Positions 35,237-43,450 of a DNA stretch of 64,000 nt are shown here, one piece after another. Numbering within the stretch: position 1 is the first letter of the stretch; the number at the start of each line of letters is the position of its first letter. The DNA comes from Myxococcus stipitatus (GTDB lineage Bacteria; Myxococcota; Myxococcia; Myxococcales; Myxococcaceae). Below the pieces are notes generated by a model. The model did no database searches and had not been told where the DNA came from. It saw only the letters and a program-made list of their open reading frames with translations. The stretch spans positions 62,001 through 126,000 of the forward strand of contig NZ_JAKCFI010000012.1 in the NCBI RefSeq assembly GCF_021412625.1. Direction: 5' to 3'. The position numbers were made by a program, and so were the translations under genes.

Positions 35237-38200
35237 TCATGGCCTCAGCTTGAGGTGTAGCGGATCCATGCGGAGATTCGTCGGCGTGTACCAGGTGCCG
35301 TCCATTTCGAAGGCCACGCCCAGGTCTCCACTCAGGAGGACGCCATCCATGAGCGGTGTGAGGAAGAGCGGCGGCGCGTAGCCGTAGCGAAGGTGCGTCT
35401 GGAGGGGCGCGAGCACGCGCACCCAGCGCGGCTCCAGGTTCACGGAGAAGCCCGCCACGGTCGGCCGCGAGGGCGCGACGGACTCGGGCAGGCCGACCGC
35501 GCCGAGCCCCAGGATGCCTCCCCACCCCGACTGGGCGGTGATGACGCTCCCCGACGCGTCGACAGCCAGGTCGTCGAAGGCCAGGTTGCCGTAGCGGTTC
35601 TCCTCGGCGAAGTGACGTAGCACCAGCTCCTGCCCCTGGGGCCCCAGCCGCCCCAGCATCGCGGCGCGGTTGCCATCGTAATAGTCATCCGGCTCGCGGC
35701 TGGCGTGGGGCTGCCCAGCGAAGGTGAAGCGACCGTCGAAGTTGCCCGAGAACACCACACCGCCATCCGGCGATACGCCCACGGAGAACACCTCGCTATA
35801 GGGGACGGGAATCGTCCAGGCCCAGAGGAAGGCCCCCGTCGGGCTCCACCGCGCGACGAATGCGCTGCCTTCGGCGATGGGCCCGGATCCAAAGTCGGTC
35901 CCACGCCCCGCCCAGCCGCCGACGGTGACGTTCTCCTGCGAGTCCACCGCGACGCTCCCCGCATGGGTCCCGCGCAGCGTGTCCGCATCCAGCACGCGGG
36001 CCCACTGATAGACCCCATCCCACTGGAGCTTCAGGACGAAGGAGTTCGGGTACTCGTCGTCATAGGGATAGGGCTTCCCGGAGTACACGGGCCCCGCGCC
36101 GAAGTCCGTGTAGCCCCAGAAGGCCCCCGTCACCACGGCACTGCCGTGGGCATCCGTCGCCAGGTCATACACGCTCATGGGGTTGTCCAGGCGCTCCTCG
36201 GTGGTCTCGAACCACGCGGTGAAGCCCCGCGTCCAATCCACCGCGCCAGCCGGGGTGAGCTTCATCACGAACATGCCTCGCCCTTGCGGAAGCGGGCCCT
36301 TGCCCAGGTCCGGCGCGCCGGAGTACTCGCCCGCGACGAGCACGTTCCCCAGCGCCGTCACCGTCACGCTGCGCAGCTCCACGTCCGGCTGCGCGAACTC
36401 ACGCGTCCACGCCACGCTCCCATCCGCGCGGTGCAGCGTCACCACGTCCGTCTGCGGCCGCCAGTAGTCGCTGTCCGGCAGCTGCTCCACCGCGCTGAGC
36501 ACGACGAAGCCTCCTGTCGGCGCTGGCGCCGTGTCACGCACGCGCTCCGCTTCCCAGCGCGTCGCCTGGGTCGTCCAGGCCGTGGTCCCCGAGGGCAGCG
36601 TGCCCCGGTACGAACAGAAGGGTTCGCTCTTCGAGATGATGACCAGCCGCGGCGCGGCGTCGAGCAGGCGCTTCGTCGAGGCATCGACGGAGGCGAAGCG
36701 CAGCCCGTCCGTCGAGTCCTGGAGCAGTCCGAAGGAATACCGCCCGGAGGTCGTCACCACGTCCGTCACGTCGTACTCGACCCACTGATGCCGCTTCACA
36801 GCGCCCAGGTCACCGACATGGCTGCCGATGATGTCCGGGCGATGGTTCCAATCCGTGGTGGCCGGAGCGAACGGCGTCACCCGATACAGCTTGGGGCCGT
36901 CGTTGGCCGCATCGAGCGCGTAGAGCTGGAGCAACACCCGCTGGACCTGGCGCGAGCCGAGCTGCACGTCGAAGTCGAGATACGCATTCGCCCTGGGCGC
37001 ATCGTCCACCCGCAGCGAGGCCTCGCGGTGGTAGGTCGTCGTGGGATGGGGCTGGGTGACATAGGTGTCGTGCGAGGGAACGAAGCTGGTGGTGAGGACC
37101 TCCTCACGCGTGAGGCAGGGGTCGCCCGGCGGGTTCCGGGGTGCGCCCGTCCACACCAGGAGCCGGGGAGACAGGGCCGCGGAGTCCTCCCGGGAGAAGA
37201 AGGCCACGGCGTCGTCGGACTCCCCATACAGACCAAAGGTGACCTGCCCGTTGCCCTTCACCTGGGCCGTCACGTCGTAGTCCACGTATCCCAGCCCGAT
37301 GAGGAAGGGGACGCGGTCCAGGGCCCGCCCCACTCGCGTCGGGCGCGTGTTCCAGGTGGTCCCGGCCTCGGTCCACGCCCCTTCGGTCGCGTAGACGGAG
37401 GGGCCGCCCTGGGTGGCATCCTCGACCGTCATGCGCAGCACCGCGCGCTGGATGTTTTCGGTGAGGCCCTGGACCTCGAAGCGCACGTGCGCCTCGCGAC
37501 GGGGCGCGCCTCCGACCCGGAGGACCGTCGCGGAGCCGCCCTCGGATGAGCCCGGGGCATCCTCCGAGACGTACGTGTCGGCGATGGAGGGGAAGGTGCT
37601 GGGGGGCGCGGAGATGGCGACCGGGCGCGCTGGATACGGAGGATCGTCCTCGGCGGACTCGAGGGTGAGCAGGAGTTGGGGCCGCAACGCCGGATCGGGG
37701 TGCTCGCTCGACGCGAGCGTCACGCCATCCGTGCTGTCCGCGCGCAGGTGGACGTCCAGGAAGGAATAGGCGGAGGGGCGCAGGTCCGTGACGTCCAGCT
37801 CCAGCCACGTCCCGCTGGCCACGGCGCCCGCACTGGACAGGCTGTCGTTGGACCGCTCCGGTCGCGTCTCCCAGGTCGTCAGCTCATTCCAGGCACGGCC
37901 CGCGATGCGGGGGTCATACGCGGTGGGCCCATCCGAGGACCCGTCAATGGCATAGACGCGCAGCCGCGCCGTCGTCACCAACCCCTCGAACGGCACGATG
38001 AAGAAGCGCAGGTACGCCTCCGCCTCGGGCGACCGGTCCACCTCCAGCGTCGGCGACGAACCGAAGCTCGTGGTGGGCGCTGTCGCCACCACGTGCGTGT
38101 CCGCCGCCGCGCCGATGGCCAACGTCCGCGTGACGAGTGCGTCACGCCGCGTGGCCTCGACCTCCTGGGAAGCCGGCACGCCCTCGTGGGAACTCCCACA

Positions 38201-38266
38201 CCCACCGAGGACCGCCAACGCCACACCCAGACTCCACCGCACGACCCTACTTGTTCCTTGGCTCAC
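35237..38266 (-). CDS. Large lipoprotein with three DNRLRE domains and a propeller-like C-terminus
   Basis: 1009 residues from GTG 38266, with GAGGGAGAG upstream. The signal peptide ends V-L-G-G-C. Three DNRLRE-type beta-sandwich domains follow (about 45-195, 220-370, 395-545). Each opens with ADTHVV, ADTYVS or HDTYVT and contains W-N-x-R-P and a tail of the form RLLV/RLVI. The rest (570-1009) has SBBP-like blades such as GNVLVAGEYSGAPDLGKGPL and SAVVTGAFWGYTDFGAGPVY (D-x-G/DFG-x-GP), a beta-propeller seen in secreted myxobacterial proteins. It is likely a surface adhesin or carbohydrate-binding protein. No enzyme site was seen. Confidence 0.82.
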   Translation of the reverse strand: MSQGTSRVVRWSLGVALAVLGGCGSSHEGVPASQEVEATRRDALVTRTLAIGAAADTHVVATAPTTSFGSSPTLEVDRSPEAEAYLRFFIVPFEGLVTTARLRVYAIDGSSDGPTAYDPRIAGRAWNELTTWETRPERSNDSLSSAGAVASGTWLELDVTDLRPSAYSFLDVHLRADSTDGVTLASSEHPDPALRPQLLLTLESAEDDPPYPARPVAISAPPSTFPSIADTYVSEDAPGSSEGGSATVLRVGGAPRREAHVRFEVQGLTENIQRAVLRMTVEDATQGGPSVYATEGAWTEAGTTWNTRPTRVGRALDRVPFLIGLGYVDYDVTAQVKGNGQVTFGLYGESDDAVAFFSREDSAALSPRLLVWTGAPRNPPGDPCLTREEVLTTSFVPSHDTYVTQPHPTTTYHREASLRVDDAPRANAYLDFDVQLGSRQVQRVLLQLYALDAANDGPKLYRVTPFAPATTDWNHRPDIIGSHVGDLGAVKRHQWVEYDVTDVVTTSGRYSFGLLQDSTDGLRFASVDASTKRLLDAAPRLVIISKSEPFCSYRGTLPSGTTAWTTQATRWEAERVRDTAPAPTGGFVVLSAVEQLPDSDYWRPQTDVVTLHRADGSVAWTREFAQPDVELRSVTVTALGNVLVAGEYSGAPDLGKGPLPQGRGMFVMKLTPAGAVDWTRGFTAWFETTEERLDNPMSVYDLATDAHGSAVVTGAFWGYTDFGAGPVYSGKPYPYDDEYPNSFVLKLQWDGVYQWARVLDADTLRGTHAGSVAVDSQENVTVGGWAGRGTDFGSGPIAEGSAFVARWSPTGAFLWAWTIPVPYSEVFSVGVSPDGGVVFSGNFDGRFTFAGQPHASREPDDYYDGNRAAMLGRLGPQGQELVLRHFAEENRYGNLAFDDLAVDASGSVITAQSGWGGILGLGAVGLPESVAPSRPTVAGFSVNLEPRWVRVLAPLQTHLRYGYAPPLFLTPLMDGVLLSGDLGVAFEMDGTWYTPTNLRMDPLHLKLRP

Positions 38267-38880
38267 GGCATCTCTCCCTCTGGTCCAGCCAGGACGGTGC
38301 GTGAGCAACAGACAGGCCAATGCGTATGAGCGTCGGACACGACTAGCAACGACATGCCACCTCTGAAGAAAGACACGGACTCACGGATGAAGCCCTCCGT
38401 CCGCGCTAGGGATTGAAGCGCCCCGGAGCGCGCGCACCGCTCGACAGGCAGGGTTGTGAGCAGGCGGAAGTGCCCGTCCCCAGGTGTCCGTCGTTGCACT
38501 ATCGAGAACAGCTGCCGGGCCCCGAGCGCGCCTCCCCATGAAAGGGCGCTGGTGCCGTCCAGGTGGCTCCAGGAACGACAGGGTCAAGCAAACCCCACCG
38601 TCCAACGTAGGGGCGGCGGGTTCTCCTTCTTCCGCACGTCCCCAGCACCCCGAGGGGCGCGGCCTCCCAGGTCCACGGGCAGCATGTCGCTCCCAGGGTC
38701 GTGGTTTGACATGGCAGGAGCACTCGCGCTCAAGATTCGACGCACTCGCTGAGCGACGGGGCACCATGCCGGTTGGAGCAGCCTTTCGTCGTCTGCGACC
38801 GGGCGCGGCTCGCCCTCCCTGCTGACGTGGAACCCAGTTCATCGATGCGCGCCGTCAATCTTTCGAGGTGAACGCGAGCG
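38267..38880. other. Intergenic stretch without a supported gene
   Basis: 614 bases between divergent genes. Open frames have low third-position G/C and unconvincing composition. The part next to the lipoprotein gene (38330-38400) is less G/C-rich and probably holds its promoter. No strong hairpin was found. Confidence 0.6.
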
Positions 38881-40152
38881 ATGCCATTCCCTGACAAGCA
38901 GATGTCTCCGGCAGTGGAGCTGGCTCTCGACGTGCTTCGGGAGTTCGACCACCAGTTCCCGGAGGGAAACGAGGGCGGAGGCCTCCAGCATGACGCTCAT
39001 TGTTTCGCGAAGCTGGGCGTGACCTCCGCGGAGCTGCAGGATGCCATCGACAGGCTCAGCGCCCACCAGCTCATCGAGGCCGTCAGCGACCGGGGCTACA
39101 CGATAACCCTCGAGGGCCGACGCCTCGCCCGAAGCCAGGGGCTCCATGACTTCGTGCTGCTCGAGACACATCGCGGAGACGACCGCGCGTCGCTCGCCAG
39201 CAAGCCCCCCGGCGCCACTCCGACGCCTCCAACGCCCGGGGATACATCTCCTCCCCGCACACCCGTTCCGCCCTCGCCAACCTCCCCATGGCCTCTCGTC
39301 ATTGGAGGAGTGGTCATCCTGGTTCCCCTCCTCGTCGCGGCGTGGCGCCAAATCGTCCCGAATCAGCCCCTGATCGCCCCTTCGCAGCTTCTCTCGCCCT
39401 CGGTGGATTCCGACGGCTGCGTTGCCATCCTGTTCAGCGAATGGAAACTCCGAGAGAAAGGCGGCGACCAGCAGGAGGCCTCGGGAGGTCAGGATGACCG
39501 GCTCAAGAGCCGCCTCGAGTCACTCAGCACGAGCAAGTACGATATCGACGTCAGCTGGCAGGACTCCCCCGACGCCCGGCAACTGAAGGAGGGGTGCTTC
39601 CAAGCGTGCAAGATGTACATGGGAGCGGTTGCCAGGAACGCACCCGAGGCCGAACGAAGCGGATTCTTCGGGTTGGTCAAGGACTGTCTCGACAAGCTCA
39701 TCAAGCCGCCCCCCGCGCTCCATCAATTGACCGTCATCGTCGAGGGAAGCGGCCAGGGCACCATCGCGACCAGCCCGAACGGCCGATGCGAGGGGAGCTG
39801 CAACGAGCGTCGTCAGGCCAAGGAGGCCATCACGCTCCAAGCCACGCCTCGGGGAGCCTCGCGGTTCGTCCGTTGGACGGGAGATTGCGCGGGAACCGAC
39901 CCATGCCAGCTCACGATGGATGGAGACAAGACCGTCACCGCGGTCTTCGAAACGGAGCCAACCGCGCCTAGGACGGGCTGCCAGGAGGTCTTCGTCCCTC
40001 AGCAGCACGAAAGTTGGGTCATCGACTGTCAGTGCGCTGGCCGCTCCACGAAGGTCAGCGGGGCGTTCGCCAGCCCGGGAGCCCAGGGGACAGCGGAGTT
40101 CCGCCGGGCCGCCCAAGCAAGGAGGGACCGAGAGGCATGGAGCTGCCCTTGA
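38881..40152 (+). CDS. Winged-helix, single-membrane-span protein with InlB-like repeat
   Basis: This 423-residue protein has an unusual layout. Residues 8-90 look like a winged helix (AVELALDVLREFDHQFP; AELQDAIDRLSAHQLIEAVS; GYTITLEGRRLARS). Residues 105-137 are Pro/Thr-rich. One membrane helix follows (LVIGGVVILVPLLVAAW, about 139-155), then an outside region with four Cys. Residues 282-357 are a divergent InlB B-repeat (VEGSGQGTIATSPNGRC; FVRWTGDCAGTDPCQLTMDG; KTVTAVFE). The topology is that of ToxR/CadC-type membrane one-component regulators, but the wing domain is not OmpR-like. It overlaps the next gene by 16 bases, so the two are co-expressed. Function is inferred only. Confidence 0.7.
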   Translation: MPFPDKQMSPAVELALDVLREFDHQFPEGNEGGGLQHDAHCFAKLGVTSAELQDAIDRLSAHQLIEAVSDRGYTITLEGRRLARSQGLHDFVLLETHRGDDRASLASKPPGATPTPPTPGDTSPPRTPVPPSPTSPWPLVIGGVVILVPLLVAAWRQIVPNQPLIAPSQLLSPSVDSDGCVAILFSEWKLREKGGDQQEASGGQDDRLKSRLESLSTSKYDIDVSWQDSPDARQLKEGCFQACKMYMGAVARNAPEAERSGFFGLVKDCLDKLIKPPPALHQLTVIVEGSGQGTIATSPNGRCEGSCNERRQAKEAITLQATPRGASRFVRWTGDCAGTDPCQLTMDGDKTVTAVFETEPTAPRTGCQEVFVPQQHESWVIDCQCAGRSTKVSGAFASPGAQGTAEFRRAAQARRDREAWSCP

Positions 40153-42320
40153 AACAGCGCCTCCGGCTGTTTCCGCTCCTCATCGTCCTCATCGGGACCG
40201 CCGCTCGCGCCGAAGCGCCTCGCCCGGTCGAAGCCTCGACCCGGCTCTATCTGCTGGCAGAGGGCATGCAGAGTGCCATCCCCGAGCGATACCTCCGGCA
40301 TTTGTGCGATCTCATCCGCGAGGACCCAACCGTCCGAGCCCACTACAAGTCGGTCTCCGTCTACCGTTACACCCCCGACCTCGGGAGCATCACGGGCAAA
40401 TTCATGGCGAGCGTCGCGAACAGGGCCACGCCCGACGCGCAAGCGCTCACGGAGCTGTCCGAGCTCATGAACCGCGAGGAGCACCGCTGTTGGGGCACGC
40501 CGCTGTCCGCCGGCAACATCACCGACGACACGGTCGAGCTCCTCCGACTCGAATGGATTGGCGGGAGCATGGCCGGAGAGCTCCGCGCCCAACGGGTCAC
40601 AGTCCTTCCCTCACCCGCCCCCCGAGAAGCTCCCTCCGGCAAGAAGCCGCCAGTGCCCCGAGAGAAGCCGCCATCTCCGAGGGTGGAGCCGCCGGAATAC
40701 ATCTCCACCCAGCGTGACGCTCGCGACCTGGCGCGTGCACTCGGACTCCGGTTCCTGCCCATCAAGCCCGAGGATGTGTTCACGTCACAGGTGACAGCCG
40801 CCATTCCGGCCTCTAGCCAATGCAAGGCCATCCAGGCGGACGGTGAGCACTGCGTCCTCTTGGGAGAGCCTCTCCGGCTCTCCCTCGTCGTGAAGAGCAG
40901 TCTTTGGGTTCATGAGAAGGAGGTTCAGCCCACCTGGAGGGCCATCTGCCAGAACTCGGCGGGCCACACACTCGGCGCCAACGCGGTCCACGTGGAGGAC
41001 CCGCATGGACGCGACACGACAGCCCGCGTCGTCGAACGAGGACGATGCCGTTTCGAGGCGGAGCTGCGTGCACATGGCATCGGCCATCGTGCATCCCTCC
41101 CGACGGAGTTCACGTTCGATGCGGGGCCCGTCCTGAGCCGGCTCTCCTCTGAATTGGTCATCATGTCCAGGACGCGCTTCGAGGAGACCCTACGGGAGAG
41201 ACGCATCCTGCCCTTCGTCACCTCGACCACGAATCATGAGAACTTGACGAAAGCAATCTTCGCAGGCCTCGTCATCGTCTCGCCGGAATCGGTCTTGCAG
41301 TTCGGCCGCCACGTACGCGAGGACCTGCTCACGCTCGGAGCAAGAACCGACGTTCCCGAATACAAGAAAAAAGCAGAGCATGCATTCGTCACGGCGCTTG
41401 ACTCCTTCGGCGAAACGCTCGGGCAGCAACTCCTGACTTCGCGCGGCAGGTACCACGAGACCGTGGAGATTGGCAACACCCGGATGATCTTGTCGCATGA
41501 GAGACTCTGTCAGGAACTGAATGCTGCAATGGGCAGGACCTGGGAGCATGAGCAGGCCCATAGTCTTAATTCCGATTGGGTATACAAGTGCCAAGCCATC
41601 ATCATCAAGCATCGACACAAACTCGCTAGCACTGCGATGCGGACATCGAACCTCCTGATTCGCCGCAATCCTACCGCGCAGAAACACGTGTATCGACTTG
41701 CATTGGGACTACAAGAGAACGATTTCGTGCAGATGGATGGTGGGGGCCAGGTCTTCACGGATGTCCTTCCCAAGGGATACAGAAGCACAGAGGAGTACTC
41801 GATTCATGGAGTCACTGATGCGGGATCCCAGTCGTCACCCGTAATGCTCCGAGTCAACGTTGCTCGGCGCACACCAAGTCTCGGCATCGCACCGTCGATC
41901 GATCTCGCAACAAATCACGGAGGACATGGAGTGGGAGCCGGACAGGGGGTCTGGCTATTCACCTACATTCTCGATGAAATCATCCGGGTCGAAGGGGGAG
42001 GCTCCGTGATGGTCCTCTCGCGCGATGCGTTCAACTCCGACCAAGTTGCCAACTTCATTCGCGCGCAAGTCTCAGGCAGCATGAACCTGGCTTGCCTTCT
42101 CGGCCGTACTATCCGCCCCCCGAGTTACTGCGACGCAGTACTCGCGCTTGGTGCAGGATATGAATTCACCCACCCCTATCCATTCCTGCAGCTTCGTGTT
42201 GGCATGAAGCTATCCGACCACCCTTGGATGTTGACTCCCGAGCTCGTCATCGAAGCTCCACAGTCCCACCTCGAGGATGGGGTCATCTTCCGAGCGGCAG
42301 TCAATGTCAGTCCGTTTTGA
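40137..42320 (+). CDS. Secreted protein of unknown function, second half low in G+C
   Basis: 727 residues. ATG 40137 has GGAGG upstream and starts a signal peptide (1-25, cleavage near A-R-A). Residues 27-150 form a helical domain (LYLLAEGMQSAIPERYLRHL), followed by a Pro/Lys/Glu linker (158-188) and a mixed middle domain with paired Cys. The last 150 residues have alternating strands ending in Phe (YPFLQLRVGMKL, TPELVIEAP, VIFRAAVNVSPF), like an outer-membrane barrel end. Sampled lines after 41500 are only about 48-55% G+C, against about 70% nearby. No family was recognised. Confidence 0.65.
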   Translation: MELPLKQRLRLFPLLIVLIGTAARAEAPRPVEASTRLYLLAEGMQSAIPERYLRHLCDLIREDPTVRAHYKSVSVYRYTPDLGSITGKFMASVANRATPDAQALTELSELMNREEHRCWGTPLSAGNITDDTVELLRLEWIGGSMAGELRAQRVTVLPSPAPREAPSGKKPPVPREKPPSPRVEPPEYISTQRDARDLARALGLRFLPIKPEDVFTSQVTAAIPASSQCKAIQADGEHCVLLGEPLRLSLVVKSSLWVHEKEVQPTWRAICQNSAGHTLGANAVHVEDPHGRDTTARVVERGRCRFEAELRAHGIGHRASLPTEFTFDAGPVLSRLSSELVIMSRTRFEETLRERRILPFVTSTTNHENLTKAIFAGLVIVSPESVLQFGRHVREDLLTLGARTDVPEYKKKAEHAFVTALDSFGETLGQQLLTSRGRYHETVEIGNTRMILSHERLCQELNAAMGRTWEHEQAHSLNSDWVYKCQAIIIKHRHKLASTAMRTSNLLIRRNPTAQKHVYRLALGLQENDFVQMDGGGQVFTDVLPKGYRSTEEYSIHGVTDAGSQSSPVMLRVNVARRTPSLGIAPSIDLATNHGGHGVGAGQGVWLFTYILDEIIRVEGGGSVMVLSRDAFNSDQVANFIRAQVSGSMNLACLLGRTIRPPSYCDAVLALGAGYEFTHPYPFLQLRVGMKLSDHPWMLTPELVIEAPQSHLEDGVIFRAAVNVSPF

Positions 42321-42490
42321 AGTTCGCCCCATGTAGCCGAATGGTCGACGACGACTCGCCCACGCATCATCGCGAAGGAACGCCCAGACAGTACGGTTCC
42401 GTCGAAGCGCTTGAAGAAGTGGAGTGAAACCGCAGAAGCCTGACCCCGTTCGACAATACGTCCCCCGGAACCACAACCACCACTTCCCCC

Positions 42491-43354
42491 TCACCGCGCC
42501 AGCCGCGCCGCGTCCGCTCCGGGCTCCCGCTCCGCGAGGAACGCGAGCACGCGGCGCACGGTCGCGTCCGGGTGCTCCAGCGGGAACAGGTGCCCTCCGG
42601 GCAGCTCGTCCACCTGGACACCCGGGAGCGTGCGCCGGGCGCGCTCGAGCCCCTGGGGCGTGAGCGTCGCCGACTCCCGGCCACGGACGATCAACGTGGG
42701 CACAGTGACGGAGCGCAGCGAGCGCCAGACGTCCTTCGGGCTCGTCTCGAACACGCGCGCCTCCCAGGCCCGGGGGATGGTGAGCCGCACGCCGCCTCCG
42801 GGCTCCTCCGTGAGTCCATGGGCGAGGTAGTCCTGGAAGCACTCCGGGTCGAAGCTCCGGAACAGGGGCTTGCGGCGGTAGCTGTCCCCCGCCTCCTCGC
42901 GTGAACCCCAGTGCTCACGGCGGCGGCGCGCGAGGCTCGCGGGCGGCACGCGGTGACGCTGCCCCAGCCACGTGAGCAGCCGCAGCAGCGCCGCGCGCTT
43001 CCCGGTGATGAGCACGGGGTCGAGCGCGACGATGGCGCGGAACAGCGTGGGCGCCTTCACCGAGGCGAGGAGCGTCGCCACGCCGCCCATGCTGTGCCCC
43101 ACCCCGACGATGCCCTCCAGGCGCGCGGCGCGCAGGGCCTCGAGGAGGTCGTCGGCCATGTCCTCCCACGTCCGCAGGTCCGAGGGCTGGGAGCCAGGGA
43201 CCAGACAGCGCGTGCGCACGGTGACCACGCGGTAGCGCGACTTCAACGCCTCGATGAGCTTGCGGTAGGTCCCCGGCGGGAAGCCGTTCGCATGCGCCAG
43301 GTGCAGCACGGGGCCCGTGCCGCCCCACTCCTCCAGCTCGAGTGCCTTGGTCAT
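42491..43354 (-). CDS. Alpha/beta hydrolase
   Basis: This 287-residue soluble hydrolase has HLAHANGFPPGTYR as oxyanion-side loop, the nucleophile elbow GVGHSMGG (Ser about 88), Asp in LIVRGRESATLTP and the catalytic His in LPGGHLFPLEHP. The order Ser-Asp-His and the cap between strands 6 and 7 are normal. AHANGFP is typical of a group of esterases close to lipase/haloperoxidase folds. The substrate is unknown. A terminator-like hairpin separates it from the kelch gene upstream. Confidence 0.87.
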   Translation of the reverse strand: MTKALELEEWGGTGPVLHLAHANGFPPGTYRKLIEALKSRYRVVTVRTRCLVPGSQPSDLRTWEDMADDLLEALRAARLEGIVGVGHSMGGVATLLASVKAPTLFRAIVALDPVLITGKRAALLRLLTWLGQRHRVPPASLARRRREHWGSREEAGDSYRRKPLFRSFDPECFQDYLAHGLTEEPGGGVRLTIPRAWEARVFETSPKDVWRSLRSVTVPTLIVRGRESATLTPQGLERARRTLPGVQVDELPGGHLFPLEHPDATVRRVLAFLAEREPGADAARLAR

Positions 43355-43410
43355 CGCCCCCGTCGGATACCGCGAACGGGCCCGACTGTCTTCCCCGACA
43401 CGAAGGCGGA

Positions 43411-43442
43411 GGCGCCGGGAGGCCGCCTGCCTCCCTGGCGCC
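43411..43442 (-). terminator. Hairpin after the kelch lipoprotein gene
   Basis: GGCGCCGGGAGG (43411-43422) pairs with CCTCCC and GGCGCC (43430-43435, 43437-43442) with one bulged T and a seven-base loop, nine bases past the kelch stop. Confidence 0.65.
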
Positions 43443-43450
43443 CCACGACT

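Noticed and set aside
38346..38359. TGGCATGTCGTTGC before the DNRLRE lipoprotein
   Set aside because: It looks like sigma-54, but the GG-GC spacing is one base short.
38381..38842. Minus-strand frame in the 38.3-38.9 kb gap
   Set aside because: Third-position bias is absent and no ribosome site or motif is visible.
42321..42490. Possible insertion-sequence end next to the low-G+C gene
   Set aside because: No transposase frame, inverted repeat or target duplication could be found.
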